From Calonectria ilicicola (lineage: Eukaryota > Ascomycota > Sordariomycetes > Hypocreales > Nectriaceae), in contig CP085826.1 of the NCBI GenBank assembly GCA_020809705.1, positions 4,836,001-4,900,000 on the forward strand: a stretch of 64,000 nt of DNA. The letters run 5' to 3'. Within the stretch, counting starts at the first letter, position 1, and every line of letters starts with the position of its first letter. Below, piece by piece: positions 46,703 through 57,910 of this stretch. The translations under genes and the position numbers were made by a program. The notes under the pieces were generated by a model. The model worked only from the letters and a program-made list of their open reading frames with translations, was not told the DNA's origin and made no database searches.

Positions 46703-47737
46703 ATGGCTCAGGATAAAAGGCCCACCGAAGACTTGAAGCTCGCCACAGAAGCTCACGTCAAATATATCCAGAGCTTGGACACCAGAAAAGATGAGTTGGA
46801 TTATTGGCTAACTGAGCACCTGCGGCTCAACGGACTATATTGGGGACTTACCTCGCTTCATTTACTCGGCCAACCCGACGCTCTCCCACGCCAAGAGGTT
46901 ATCGACTTTGTCCTCTCGTGCCAGCATGAGAATGGCGGATTTGGCGCTGCACCTGGCCACGATGCTCACATGCTTTCAACAGTTAGTGCTGTGCAGATCC
47001 TCGCCATGACGGATGCGTTCGATCAACTGGAAACTAAAGGCAAAGGGAAAGCCCAAGTTGCAAAGTGTATGTGTCTCCGGGCTCCGTAGTGCCACTTTTG
47101 TACCAGCTAATGAAGTAAAGTCATTGCAAATCTGCAAAACCAAGAAACAGGAACATTTGCTGGTGATGAATGGGGCGAAGAGGACACCCGCTTCCTGTAT
47201 GGCGCTTTCAACGCTTTGGCCTTATTGGGGCTGCTGTCCGCGATTGACGTCGATAAAGCTGTCGATCACGTCGTTGCCTGCGCTAACTTCGATGGTGGTT
47301 ATGGAGTTAGCCCTGGTGCTGAGTCGCATTCAGGGCAGATTTTCACCTGTGTTGGAGCGCTATCTATCGCTGGACGAGTGGATTTGGTTGACAAGGAGAA
47401 GCTCGGACGTTGGCTGAGTGAGAGACAAGTCCCCTGTGGTGGTCTTAATGGCCGACCGGAGAAGGACGAAGATGTGTGTTACAGCTGGTGGGTGCTGAGC
47501 AGCCTTGAGATGATTGGCCGAACCCACTGGATTGATCGAAATGCCTTGATTGGATTCATCTTGAGGTGCCAGGATGTCGAAAACGGCGGCATCTCAGATC
47601 GCCCAGGTGACATGGTTGATGTTTGGCACACATTGTTCGGCATCACTGGTCTCAGCCTCCTAGGGTATCCAGGCCTGGAGATGGTAGACCCGGTATTTTG
47701 CATGCCAAAAACAACGATACAGCGAATCCTTGGCTGA
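46703..47737 (+). CDS. bet2: Geranylgeranyltransferase type II beta subunit (Bet2)
   Basis: Two exons, 46703-47066 and 47121-47737, give 326 residues, matching the yeast size. Bet2 is the catalytic subunit of Rab geranylgeranyltransferase, which attaches two lipid groups to Rab GTPases presented by Rep. Prenyltransferase repeats are clear: [53 protein letters not shown] and [21 protein letters not shown]. The zinc ligands are expected to be the Asp and Cys of the EDVCYSW region and the His of DVWH. The C-terminus ([16 protein letters not shown]) is like that of yeast Bet2. It is cytosolic by family. The intron has a GTATGT donor and CTAAT branch point. Together with trs65 it is one of two Rab-pathway genes in the window, but they are not neighbours. 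Confidence 0.93.
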
Positions 47738-48932
47738 AAGTTGGATCAACTGGAGGGAGAGAAGCCACGCTGACCGAAGAATGCCTCATCTTGTTTCCTA
47801 AAACCTCCTCGCCATGCGGCGACGTTTGGTATAGTGAGTAGGAAAGGAGTCAAGAGAGCAGCGGACTGGCTTGTCATAGGGAAACCACTGACCCTCCATA
47901 GACTATCTGCTGCGAAACCTGTTGGGCATGACTGCTTGTACTTGCACTTAAGCGGGAACGGGAAGCATAAGTCGCAACAATCTTTGGATGGAGAATATTG
48001 TCCTAGAGCCAACCTTTTATGACCATGGTAATTATTTTGATGTAATATGTTTACAATGTGTATGCTTGGAGCATGTCACCCACCTTCCTGACTGTGGCGA
48101 ACTACCATACAGCGTCATTGTAGATAAAACTAATTCCAAGTTTTGGAGCATTGTGGAAATGCCATTTATTATATATGATAACTCCTAGTCTCTTGAAAAA
48201 TTGATTTGTGGGATGAAGCGAGACTTGATTTCCTGATGCTCTTTGTCATGGCAGACTATTGTTGGCAGCTGCCACCCACTTGAGCCGCCAAGCTGATCTG
48301 GACACAGACCGGCAGGCGCCACTTCTGACTAGATACTCTTTCCATGTTCGGTGTAAAATATCTAATCTTAAATTCTCCATCTTTGTACCTTTTCAGTCAT
48401 CGTGGGGTGCGCAGGGCAGGAAGCCTTTGCCTGGGGTATCTGGATCAATCCCATTACATTATATCATTCATTGTCACTTTCATACCCAAGGAAGGCTCGG
48501 ATGTCAGATCACATGCCCAGGTAGGCACTTGGAGAAGGGAGCGCGATATGCTTGGCAGTTATCGGACGGTTCACTGTCCAGTGGTATTTGGGAGGCCCTT
48601 CCTTGAACTGACACTACACCAGATATTACCTAACCAGACCGACATCTTGCGACAGCTTTTGATTTAATGCATGCTTGGCGACAGATGGAATGAAGATAAT
48701 TGAGGAACAAATAAGGATTTCCTACCCGAGGAAGGAGACGAATGGGCTTCGTTGACATCCTCCTTCCTTTTTGCCCAAGGCCGCCATAAAACGGGCCCAC
48801 CTTCTCCGAGGACAGCATCTGAATACCCCCCAATCAACTCCCAAGGCCCTGACGCGATCAGCCAACTGCTGGGCCGAAATCTGGTCAGGCTGCCTTCACT
48901 GGGGCCTCTCTCCTGCTGCCTCGAGTCCGGAT
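47738..48932. other. Intergenic region between bet2 and the zinc-finger gene
   Basis: About 1.2 kb hold the bet2 3' flank and the promoter of the downstream gene. Several open frames of 60-115 codons overlap in different frames, and none shows a domain. I see no RNA gene. Confidence 0.55.
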
Positions 48933-51217
48933 ATGGCTCGAGGAAGGAAGCCAGCTGCTCGTGCTCCTGTAAGTTGCTTGTGGCATATCTCTTTCACCAC
49001 CAAATTCACCCCAGCTGCCAATTACCTACCCCTTGGAATCACTCCCGACTTGCTCTTTATGTCCACACGGACCCCAGCCTGTGCTCAACGCTGTCTTTCT
49101 TGGACCTTCTCCCTTCTACCTGCTGTTCAGGTCGATCGTTGCTGGGCATTTTGCACGATCAACCCCGTTATTTCAAACCCAGGCGCCCGATGCTCCCCCC
49201 CAAAACAAAAAAGGCATGCAGAAATTGACCAGAGGTCTGACAACATCGGGTATATGCAGGAGATGGCCTCGGGAGCCACTATCAGTACCGGTGCAGCCAG
49301 CTCTTCTAACAAACAGATCCCACTCCTCTGCAACGTCTGCCCCGACGCCCCTCGATTTTCCGATGTTTCACATTTGCTCACGCACATTGCATCCAAAGGT
49401 CATTTGCACCATGAGACGCAGACAAAACTCAGAGCTCATCAAGATCTCGCTGCCTCTGTGGCACTTCGAAGCTATGAGGATTGGTATTCCCGTAATGGCA
49501 TCGAGGCATTGCTCGTTGAGAGGATGAAGACAAAGCAACTCAAGGAGGCAGCCCGTACCCGACGAAACCAAAGTATTATGCCTACATCTACAAGTGTTGG
49601 TTTTCACGAACGGACAAATGGCCCAAGGGAGAAGTGCTAATAAAACATAGGGAGCTAAGCGAAAGCCAAAGAGAACTGCTAGCAATAGCATTTCTATCAA
49701 GGCCGAAGATGACGATCAAGCGCCAGCCGAATATCCAATATTTCATGGTCTTTTAAACTCCGACGATGACCTTGAAGCCCCGGATGACCACTTACCCGGT
49801 GCAGACATGCTGTCCCTTAAGGGTCAGATTTGGCCAGGAATGGGCAAGATGGATCTTGCCAACGAAGAGATGAAACGCACAAGAAATCAGAGAAAACCGA
49901 AATCTGTCATTGAGAAAATGAAGCGAGCATCAGAAGGCATTGAGCCAACCCAAGTTGTCATGACCCCTAAATTTGAGGTTGAAAGGGTGAAGGGGGTTTA
50001 CGACGAGAGCTCATCCCCTATACCTGGCCAGGAAGAATCAGTAAGGGACCTCGAAAAGACAAGGATAAAGACTGACAGTATTAGACTCCACCTCGAAAGG
50101 TTACTCGAGCGAAACGTCGGAAGCCTCTTGCAGAAATTTCCGCAAATATCCCTAAGCAGCGTCGGGCTAGTACACGTAGGACCAAGTCGCAAGTGGCAAA
50201 AAAGCCCAGAAACAAGTTGAAGACCGAAACGGATGAAAACTCTATAATATCTCTTTCGTTGGAGTCGTTTAGACCTAACCAGGATGTGTTCCGGGATGAT
50301 GATGGAGGCCATGGTATGTTCAAATCACTCCCCAAGGAAGAGAGACTTACATGTGGTTTAGGGTCTATTGAGAACCGGCGATCCTTAAAAGCTTCCAGAA
50401 ATGACCAGAGGTATGATGTTTCACTTATTCAATGAATGATTTTGCTAACTTCTTAGATTTGATCTCCACAACCGGTTCGGCGCTATGCCCCCTCTGAATC
50501 CGATTTCCCAGACAAACCTTGCCTCGCCAACTCCATCCTCGAGAGATATTTCTTCAAGAATGTTTGGTTTGAGAGAGGGAAATCGAAGTAGAACTCAATC
50601 TCAGGCATATCTGGGTAAGAATTAGAGACATTCCGCCTTTGATTTGAAGTTCTTCGATCACCTGAATAAGAGTTAACGGACGGATAGGCTCTTTTGGCCA
50701 GGTAGAGGCGTCTTACGCGATGAAGGATGCCACAATTTATAACGCCTCATCTCGAATCCCGTTCGCTACGCCTTCTCAATTTAACGGAATCCTCCAAGAG
50801 CCATTTGGCCTGTCTTCCCATAACTCTATCCGGTCAAAGCAAGAAGATTATCTGCATCAAAACTCGAGTGACCACATACAAAGAACAAATGGAAGTCAAT
50901 TCATTAATCTCCCTGGGACGAATCCTCTTTACCATGATCGACTGTTCCTCGGTTCCTTCAACCAGACCTCAAGAAGCCCATCGTTTCGTTCCCTTGCCTT
51001 TACTCCAATCAATACATCAAGGGAACAAGTGCAAACTGGCTGTGACCCAAATACTGGCCCCTCGAACGATGAAAGCGCAAAGTTGGAGGCGCAGACTAAT
51101 GACGTAGTAGGAAGCAATAATTTTTATCATGGAAAGGACATTGGTTTCCATGGAAACTGGGGCTTACAGCCCGAAGGCCAAGATAACAACCTCAATCCTG
51201 AAGACCTCAGAATATAA
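48933..51217 (+). CDS. Hypothetical protein with a C2H2/U1-like zinc finger
   Basis: About seven exons: 48933-48968, then an exon starting at 49233 (or 49131) and ending at 49595, then 49651-50040, 50085-50313, 50362-50410, 50457-50614 and 50688-51217. The model gives 584 residues, or 618 with the earlier acceptor; both keep the frame. The N-terminus is basic (MARGRKPAARAP). One finger has the pattern CNVCPDAPRFSDVSHLLTH followed by IASKGHLHH. Read as C-x2-C with a final H-x5-H, it resembles U1/matrin-type fingers that bind RNA or DNA. The middle contains several basic Lys/Arg clusters. The C-terminal part is Ser/Asn/Gln-rich and probably disordered. A nuclear role is likely, but the function is unknown. 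The first intron is the weakest part of the model. Confidence 0.6.
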
Positions 51218-51888
51218 GCTCTTAGGCGATGCAACTGGACTCTCAAAATCCTTTACCCCTGATCCTATTTTTACAAAGCTCGCCTTGATTAGGTTTCGGA
51301 CAGACATGACGAGGGTCGCCGTATACTTTCGGGGAGCGAGAGCCAAGAAGCTGCGATTGGCAGTCTCGGAACCAAGCATCACTGGTATTCAAATTGACGT
51401 TGGGGATCCCACTGGCAAACACTTTCTGGCGTAACTCTTATTAGAGGACCTCAAGACGAAGACTTTCTGAGGTTACTGCTGGCGGATAAGTTTATGATGG
51501 GCGGTGCTTCGGAAACCTGAACTGAATGGGATAAGAATGCATTCACCATATATTATGGTTTTCTGTTTTGAGATCAATATGCGGGTCATGTTTTTTTGGC
51601 GTTTTGGGAGATGGGGGGGATACATTTAAAGTGGAGTTTGAAGGCGGCGAGCTATGAGGTGCTGTTTATTAAGATCACGGCTACAGAAGATGTGGTTTCT
51701 TAGAGGCGCTAATCACATATCATCTTTACTGAATATAATTTGCCTGTACGTGACCTGATACGAATAGATCTGTGAATGATATGAACAATTTGCTATCTTG
51801 ATCTGAACTACCCAGCCCCCCAACGACTTTTTTTGCGTAATTAAAAAAAACCTTGCATCTATAGATATTAATTATGTAAACTATTTCT
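51218..51888. other. Convergent 3' region between the zinc-finger gene and msh3
   Basis: About 670 bases of AT-rich DNA lie between convergent genes. An open frame at 51129-51434 overlaps the end of the zinc-finger gene in another frame and lacks domain features. I treat it as non-coding. Confidence 0.55.
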
Positions 51889-54800
51889 TCACAATTGCTC
51901 AATGCTCGCGATGAGTTGGTCAAGTTGATCGGGTCCGTTTTTCCATATATCAACGAGCCCTTGGCTCACGCCTTTCAGGCGGCGCATCCGCATCTCTTGT
52001 TCGAGTTGCTTGGATTTCTCAGAGGCGATATCTATCACCTTTTTGGGGATGCGCGCAAGTCTTGCAACATTGAGGCCGTAGGATCTGTGAGCAACACCCT
52101 CGCCGACCTCGTACAAGAATGTAATCTCTTCTTCACCATCGGCCCCCTTTTCAGCTTTGAACTTCATGTGAACGTTCTTTATAGCGCCCAGACCATCAGC
52201 GACCCGCGCGAGGTTCTGGTAATGTGTGATGAATAGAGTGAGGCAGCGAGTTTCAGTTACAACGTGCTGCAGGACCGCCTGAGCGATGGCAGCGCCATCA
52301 TGAGTGCTAGTGCCACGGCCAAGCTCGTCGAGAATGACCAAGCTCCGCGGGGTGGCTGACCGGAGGATGCGGGCCGTCTCCGAGACCTCGACCATGAAGG
52401 TGGACTCGCCGGTAAAAAGGTTATCGCGGGCGCCTGTCCGGGTGTGGATGGCATCGCAAAGGGTGAGGGTGAGAGAATCGGCTGGAACAAAGGAACCAAC
52501 TTGGGCAAGGAGGACTATGAGAGCGAGAGCACGAACAAATGAGGACTTGCCTCCCATGTTAGGACCGGTGATGAGGTGAGCGAGGGGCGCTGGGTTACCA
52601 AGCGAGGTGGTGAAGGGGATGTAGCCTCCATCGAGCGTGAGTTCCGCAATAGGGTGTCGGCCTTGAGTGATTGAGATGGTGGGATCGGAGGAGGACGGTA
52701 AGAAGGAAGGGCGAGAGTAGCCGGTCTGGGCCGCAACTTTAGAGAGGGAGAGGAGGCAGTCAAGCGTAGCCAGAGCGGACACAGCGTCACGAAGGGGCTG
52801 ATAGTCGGCAGCAATCAGAGCGAGGAGGTCTTTGAAGGCCTTGTCGCAGGCTGCGGCTAGAGCCTCGCGATGTTGGTCGCGCTCAGTAGTAAGTCGTAGG
52901 ATTTCAGGAGTGTGAAATCGAGAGACCTTTTTGGTCCCCGAGATCTTGCTCCACGACGCGGGGACATTCTTTATATCGCTGTTCGGCACCTCGATAAGAT
53001 ATTCGATGCCAGAAACCGTCACATAGTCAACCGTCTTCTTTTTGATTTTCTGTGCGGCAACAGGACGATGAGCGTCAAGTTCGTGCTCAACGTGGGCAAT
53101 TCCTAGTTGGTGATCCTGCATGTCTTCTGTGTGGTGATCTTCCACGAAGAACCCATATTTATCATCATTCCGAGCTGCTTTGGGGTCGATCCGATCAAGA
53201 TAGGATATAACAGTGTCAAATATTCGAGGGAGGGCACAGATGGCGTTGCTGAGAAGGGGCGAAGTAAAAGGAGCATCAGAAGGTTCCTTGACTGTAGAAT
53301 AGTGAGTAGCTATCTTTTGGAGAGTTTGCAAAACAGACAAAAGCTCTGGGCGTGTGCATTTCCCATAATAGATTCGAATAAGACTACGCTCTAGATCAGT
53401 CTTGTTACCAGACAAGAGTCTCTCCAGCTGGTCAATCGGTGAAGTGGACTCTTTGTTGAGAAGTTCCTGCACGGCATCAAGCCGTTCTTCAAGCGATGCT
53501 TGATCAAGAAGAGGCCGGCCAATCCACTTGCGAAGAAGACGATGGCCAGGGCGAGTAAGCGTCTTATCAATAGCCCAGAACAAGCTGCCCTTTTCAGAGT
53601 GGTCTGTAGAATTTCGATAAACTTCGAGACTCTCGAGCGTTGTACCATTGACGAGCATATGGGTGCGGGTGCTGAAGCTTTGGAAGTACTTGGTAAGGTC
53701 AAAGATATGCTCAAGACCATACTCCTCGAGGTGTTGAATCATAGCAGAGAGGCATATGGTGATGGGTTCCGGAAGTTTGAGGACTTTGTCGAGGAGAGCG
53801 CCGGCAGTCCCGTCCTGGGAATTCTCTTTGAGTTTGTTGGCATAGAACTTGGTGACATGAGAATAGGCTTCAGCGGCCATAGTGCTGCCCCTGGGCACCC
53901 GCTCGACACGGCTTTTATCACCAAAAACGTTGGTGCTGCTTCCTGAAAGATGTTGGACGAGCTTTTCGGTGCCCTTTGTGAGTTCCCCGACGATGAGGAA
54001 CTCACAAGGCGAAATGTGTAAAAGGCGAGTCTCGATCTCGCTACGCATAAAGCCATCCTCAAAATGGTCATATATGATATCCCCGGTGGCTGGCTGCACT
54101 GCAAGAATGCCGACGTCCACCTTTTCGTCAGTTCCTGAGCCTTTGGCTTTAGTTTCAGTGATGCAGAGGAGGTAGCCGCCTGAGGGGCTTCCGGAGCCAC
54201 TAGCCGTATCTAGCTCTCCATTTTCGTCGATATAGGTTCCCTTGGTGTAGAGGTTTGTGAGCTTCCGTACAAAGGGAGCGTTGCGGTTGTCTCCGGCTTT
54301 TTTCAAGGCTGCGGTCTCTATTTGACGAACAACTCCAACTTTGTGACCGGCGGCAACAAGGCGCTTTGCATGGACGGGAAGACGATGGACGGGAATACTG
54401 GCGGAGGCGAATCGGTCTAGGTGAGCTTCCGAGGGATCTGAAGAAAGGGGTTAATGTATTTCAAAGATGGGTAATGGTGTGGGGATAGCTTACGCTCATC
54501 ATAACGCATCTTTCCTGGGATGCAGACGATGCTTAGTTCCTTGGCTGCGATACGGGCATCTTCGCCAAAGAACCGGAACTTATAGCCAACCTCAACAATG
54601 AGAACGGTGTCCAGGTGTTTCCTCTTGATGTCAAGGAATTGTATTTCCATGGGTGTCAACTTGCCAGTCTTTGACCCTTTCTTCTTCGACTTTGGAGCTG
54701 GAGCTTCCTCTTCGTCTCCCTCTCCCTCTGCATCTTCATCATCTCCAGCAACCGCTTCATCCTGTTGCCCTCGGCGGCGCCAGGCTAAGGCATCTGGATG

Positions 54801-55244
54801 GCCAAGTTTTTTGACAAATTTTTTGTGCAGCTCTTGTTGGTAGCGTTTCGTTTCGGCGTCATCGTCTGTCTCGTCTGCTTCTTTAGAGCTAGAGCCATCA
54901 TATCGATAACGCCCTGTTCGAGCTGTCTGGTCTAATGTAGGGCTCTTTGCTCTATCATCGACATTTGTGGGTTTGCTGGCAAAGAATGTGCTTGCTTCGT
55001 CGTCGGGTTGAGCTTTAGCCTTTTTCACGGGGGCTTCGGGTCTCTCCTTTCCTTTTTCTGTGTCCACTAGAGGTCGTTTTCTGGAAGGCAATCCTTCATT
55101 TTTGTCTTTGGAGGGAGATTGGCCCTGAGAGCGGGCCTGGGTCTGCTTTTGAAAGGCAGCGGCGAGACCGTTGGCTGACTTTGGAGTGAAGAAGGATGTG
55201 AGGGACTGTTGCTTTTTGCCGGGTGTCTTGGCTGTGGGTGCCAT
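51889..55244 (-). CDS. msh3: DNA mismatch repair protein Msh3
   Basis: Two exons, 55244-54494 and 54437-51889, give 1099 residues. Msh3 pairs with Msh2 in MutS-beta, which recognises insertion/deletion loops. Near the N-terminus, QQSLTSFF (residues 12-19) is a canonical PCNA-interacting (PIP) box. After an acidic linker the mismatch-binding domain begins with [15 protein letters not shown], typical of Msh3 rather than Msh6. The ATPase has Walker [10 protein letters not shown] near residue 873, [12 protein letters not shown] in the middle, and Walker [14 protein letters not shown] near 947. A helix-turn-helix dimer segment follows. The intron is 56 bases, and the joined sequence reads [19 protein letters not shown], conserved in the family. 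It is divergent from the WW/PhoD gene. Confidence 0.96.
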
Positions 55245-55403
55245 CGTGGTAAAATATCCAGATACAGGAATTCAGGAATCTGATTTGGCAAAAATAGCGA
55301 CGGTGGATGGGTTCATGACTTTTGTGATGGTGTTCACGATTACCGTCCTTTCGGTTACTCCTGTCGTGACGTCCAAGATTCTCAGATCGCGTCGAGGCTG
55401 TGG

Positions 55404-55409
55404 ACGCGT
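55404..55409. promoter_or_regulatory. ACGCGT element upstream of msh3
   Basis: A perfect MluI cell-cycle box hexamer lies about 160 bases upstream of the msh3 start codon. In yeast MBF binds this sequence to drive S-phase repair and replication genes. One hexamer is expected by chance about every 4 kb, so the evidence is weak. Confidence 0.3.
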
Positions 55410-56100
55410 TGAGAGGACACGCGGCCCACTTTTATCCGCCGCCACAGAGATAGCTGTCGTTAGAATGCATGTGCAAATCATTTGTGCATAAATCAATATT
55501 TTACTCGATATCCTTTGAAGATGTAACAGAAGGATCGCCTCATGAAACAAAAGGGAAAAAATCCCGCCAAGGCTGAAACCTCATGTATCGATGCGAAATA
55601 GCTCATTTATCTAGGCTTGTTGTGTTCTTCAAGAAGGCTGCTGAAGTGGACAAGTAGTCATGAGACTAACTATCCGATCTAGCTAATTGGGGAACCACGT
55701 CGATGTAACTTTTGCGTACATTACCGTCTCCCGATATAAGCTCCTGAATACTTGCTGGTTTAAGAACGTGACTGGGCTGGTCATGGTTTTGACGAGTTCT
55801 AAGGATCTATTGCCTGATTGGGCATCAAGACCTATGTATGGTGGGGTTTTGATGCTGGCCGTCTGGTTCAATTAAGCCTCCGCTTCTAAGAAATGGAGAT
55901 TTCTATGATACGGCCAATTAGAAGACTCGTTCAGCCATCCTGGATCCTCCATCTTCCCCCCTCTTCCTTAGGGCATTGCACTACACCAAAATGAGAAGCA
56001 TCCCCTTGGGTGGTATGGTCGCGAGTTCGACAAACACTAAATCACACAGCTTGGAAGTACGAAGAAACTATGCTTATTGGCCCTGAAAAAAGGACATTCA

Positions 56101-56145
56101 CGCCATCCCAAAGGTGCACGCCATCCCAAAGGTGCACGCCATGCC
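56101..56145. repeat. 18-base tandem repeat
   Basis: Two exact copies of an 18-base unit (CGCCATCCCAAAGGTGCA) are followed by a partial third. It lies in intergenic DNA about 0.9 kb upstream of msh3. Confidence 0.8.
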
Positions 56146-57910
56146 CCCCCTTTTTCTTTAAAAAAAGGAAAGAAGAATTAATGAAGTGGCATGCATCAAA
56201 GCTACTCTATTCCGCTGTTGTGCGTTGGGTGCGGAAAAAGGTTTGCCTAGACACTTACCATCTCAAGTTCCTTTCCCTCATAATGAGAGAATTCTCAACG
56301 ATGAAAGACAGAAGAGTAGAAAACACAACAAATAGTACAAAGTATAACATAGAATTGAGGAATTATTTTATCAATGTTCTTTGTAATGGAACTGCCAAAG
56401 TATATATGGGGGGAATTAGAGATCGGGAAAAACGGGTTTAGAGCCACTGCCTATTTTTCGCCTCCGTTAAATTGTTCGGCTCATGCCATCATCATCCCTT
56501 GAGCAGACACGTACGCAAGATTATGTACAAGATCACCTACTCTTTTAAACATGGAGGGGTGTTGCTCCTTGTGAGGTCTGTGGGCTCCCTCATTTCTTGG
56601 CATTAATATGTCGGCGCTTGCATCAAGTCCTTTGTCCCTTGTTTCGAAGACCTTGAGTACAGCTTAAACAGAGCAGACCAATCATATGGCCCTTCAGCCG
56701 CCCGTCATTGACACTATCCCCGTTCCACCTGACAAGGGTCATCCCCAGTTGGCACATTGGTCGAAGCTCCCGGGCGCTTACAAGGGTTAGCATCGACATT
56801 GGGGGCCAATCATGACGTCGACCCTCCGCTGTGCCCGCTGAAACGAGGCAAGACTTCCATCAACTCGGTGGGTTCCCGCCGTCTGGAGCTTGCGATTGAT
56901 CTCCGCCCCCCAGTCACGTATGTTGCTCATTGTCAAGTTCGAACTCGCCAAGTACAGCCAAATAATGCGCATAGCCTAGCGGCGAGGGTGCTTGAGGCCG
57001 CCACCCCTTATTTGCTTTGCCCTCTTGCCACCTGAATGCGTATTGTGCAGCTGATTTGACCACCCATGTTATTGTGAGAGGAGTCATGGTTTCCACATGC
57101 AACTCCGGAACTGGGACGGCACCTATACTGCCGTCTTTTCGTATCATCATCTCTTGGCCCTCGGACTAGAGATTTTTGGTATACCCTGCCTGGCGCTTGT
57201 GTCTCACCCCCCGTCCCTATCACCCATCCTCATCATCTTGCTCACCAGCTTTTTTTTCCCTACTGCCACGCCACCCCGCCATACCAAGCCATCACAACGC
57301 TTCGCCGGATCCTCCGCGGTCCCCTTGTCCTTCGTCCACCCATTTCATCTCGTGCTTGCTGGCTCCGCTGCGCGTGAAACTTGTTCTTACATTTTATTCC
57401 ATCGCCGTCCCGTTCTTTTCTCCCTTGCGTTCCCGTTCCCTCTTCTTCCCAAGCTCTCGTCCCTTGTTCCTGGTGCGGCCGTTTCTGCGACCTACTGGAG
57501 TTGGTGTGCCTTGCTGTTTGACCAGACCAGCAGGGGGGCACCACTTTATTTGGGCACCTCACACACACAGTCAACCCCGCCCAAACGTCGACGTCCAACG
57601 TCCTACCTGCTGCCCACTCGACGCAACGAGCAGGGCGACGCGACGCCTATTATTTGCATCTTGAAACTTCTTCTGGCCCGGTGGCCTCCGGATTTTCCAC
57701 CTCAAACAAGGCAATCTTTCTTTGCCTTATTCAACTGCGCCTTATTCTGTCGCTGCTCCCCGAGCCCGCCGTGAGCTGAGCTGCGTGGCCTGCGAGCCCC
57801 GCGCCACTCAATCCACACACACATCTCGACCTGCGATTGTCTACGCAACCCTCTCACCTCATACTCTTCGTCCTGCACACCTCGACTCTTACCCCACGCC
57901 TTTCGCCAAG

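Larger units (their letters stand above)
55245..57910. other. Divergent intergenic region between msh3 and the WW/PhoD gene
   Basis: About 2.7 kb hold the msh3 promoter, a tandem repeat near 56101-56145 and a C/T-rich stretch from about 57180 that looks like the long leader of the WW/PhoD gene. Open frames in the C/T-rich part overlap in several frames and have no domain. I see no RNA gene or transposon. Confidence 0.55.

Noticed and set aside
51129..51434. A 101-codon frame overlapping the end of the zinc-finger gene
   Set aside because: Out of frame with the supported exon, partly antisense-like composition, and no domain.
57097..57774. A 225-codon C/T-rich frame upstream of the WW/PhoD gene
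   Set aside because: Pyrimidine-rich leaders give long open frames in several phases; no folded domain is visible.
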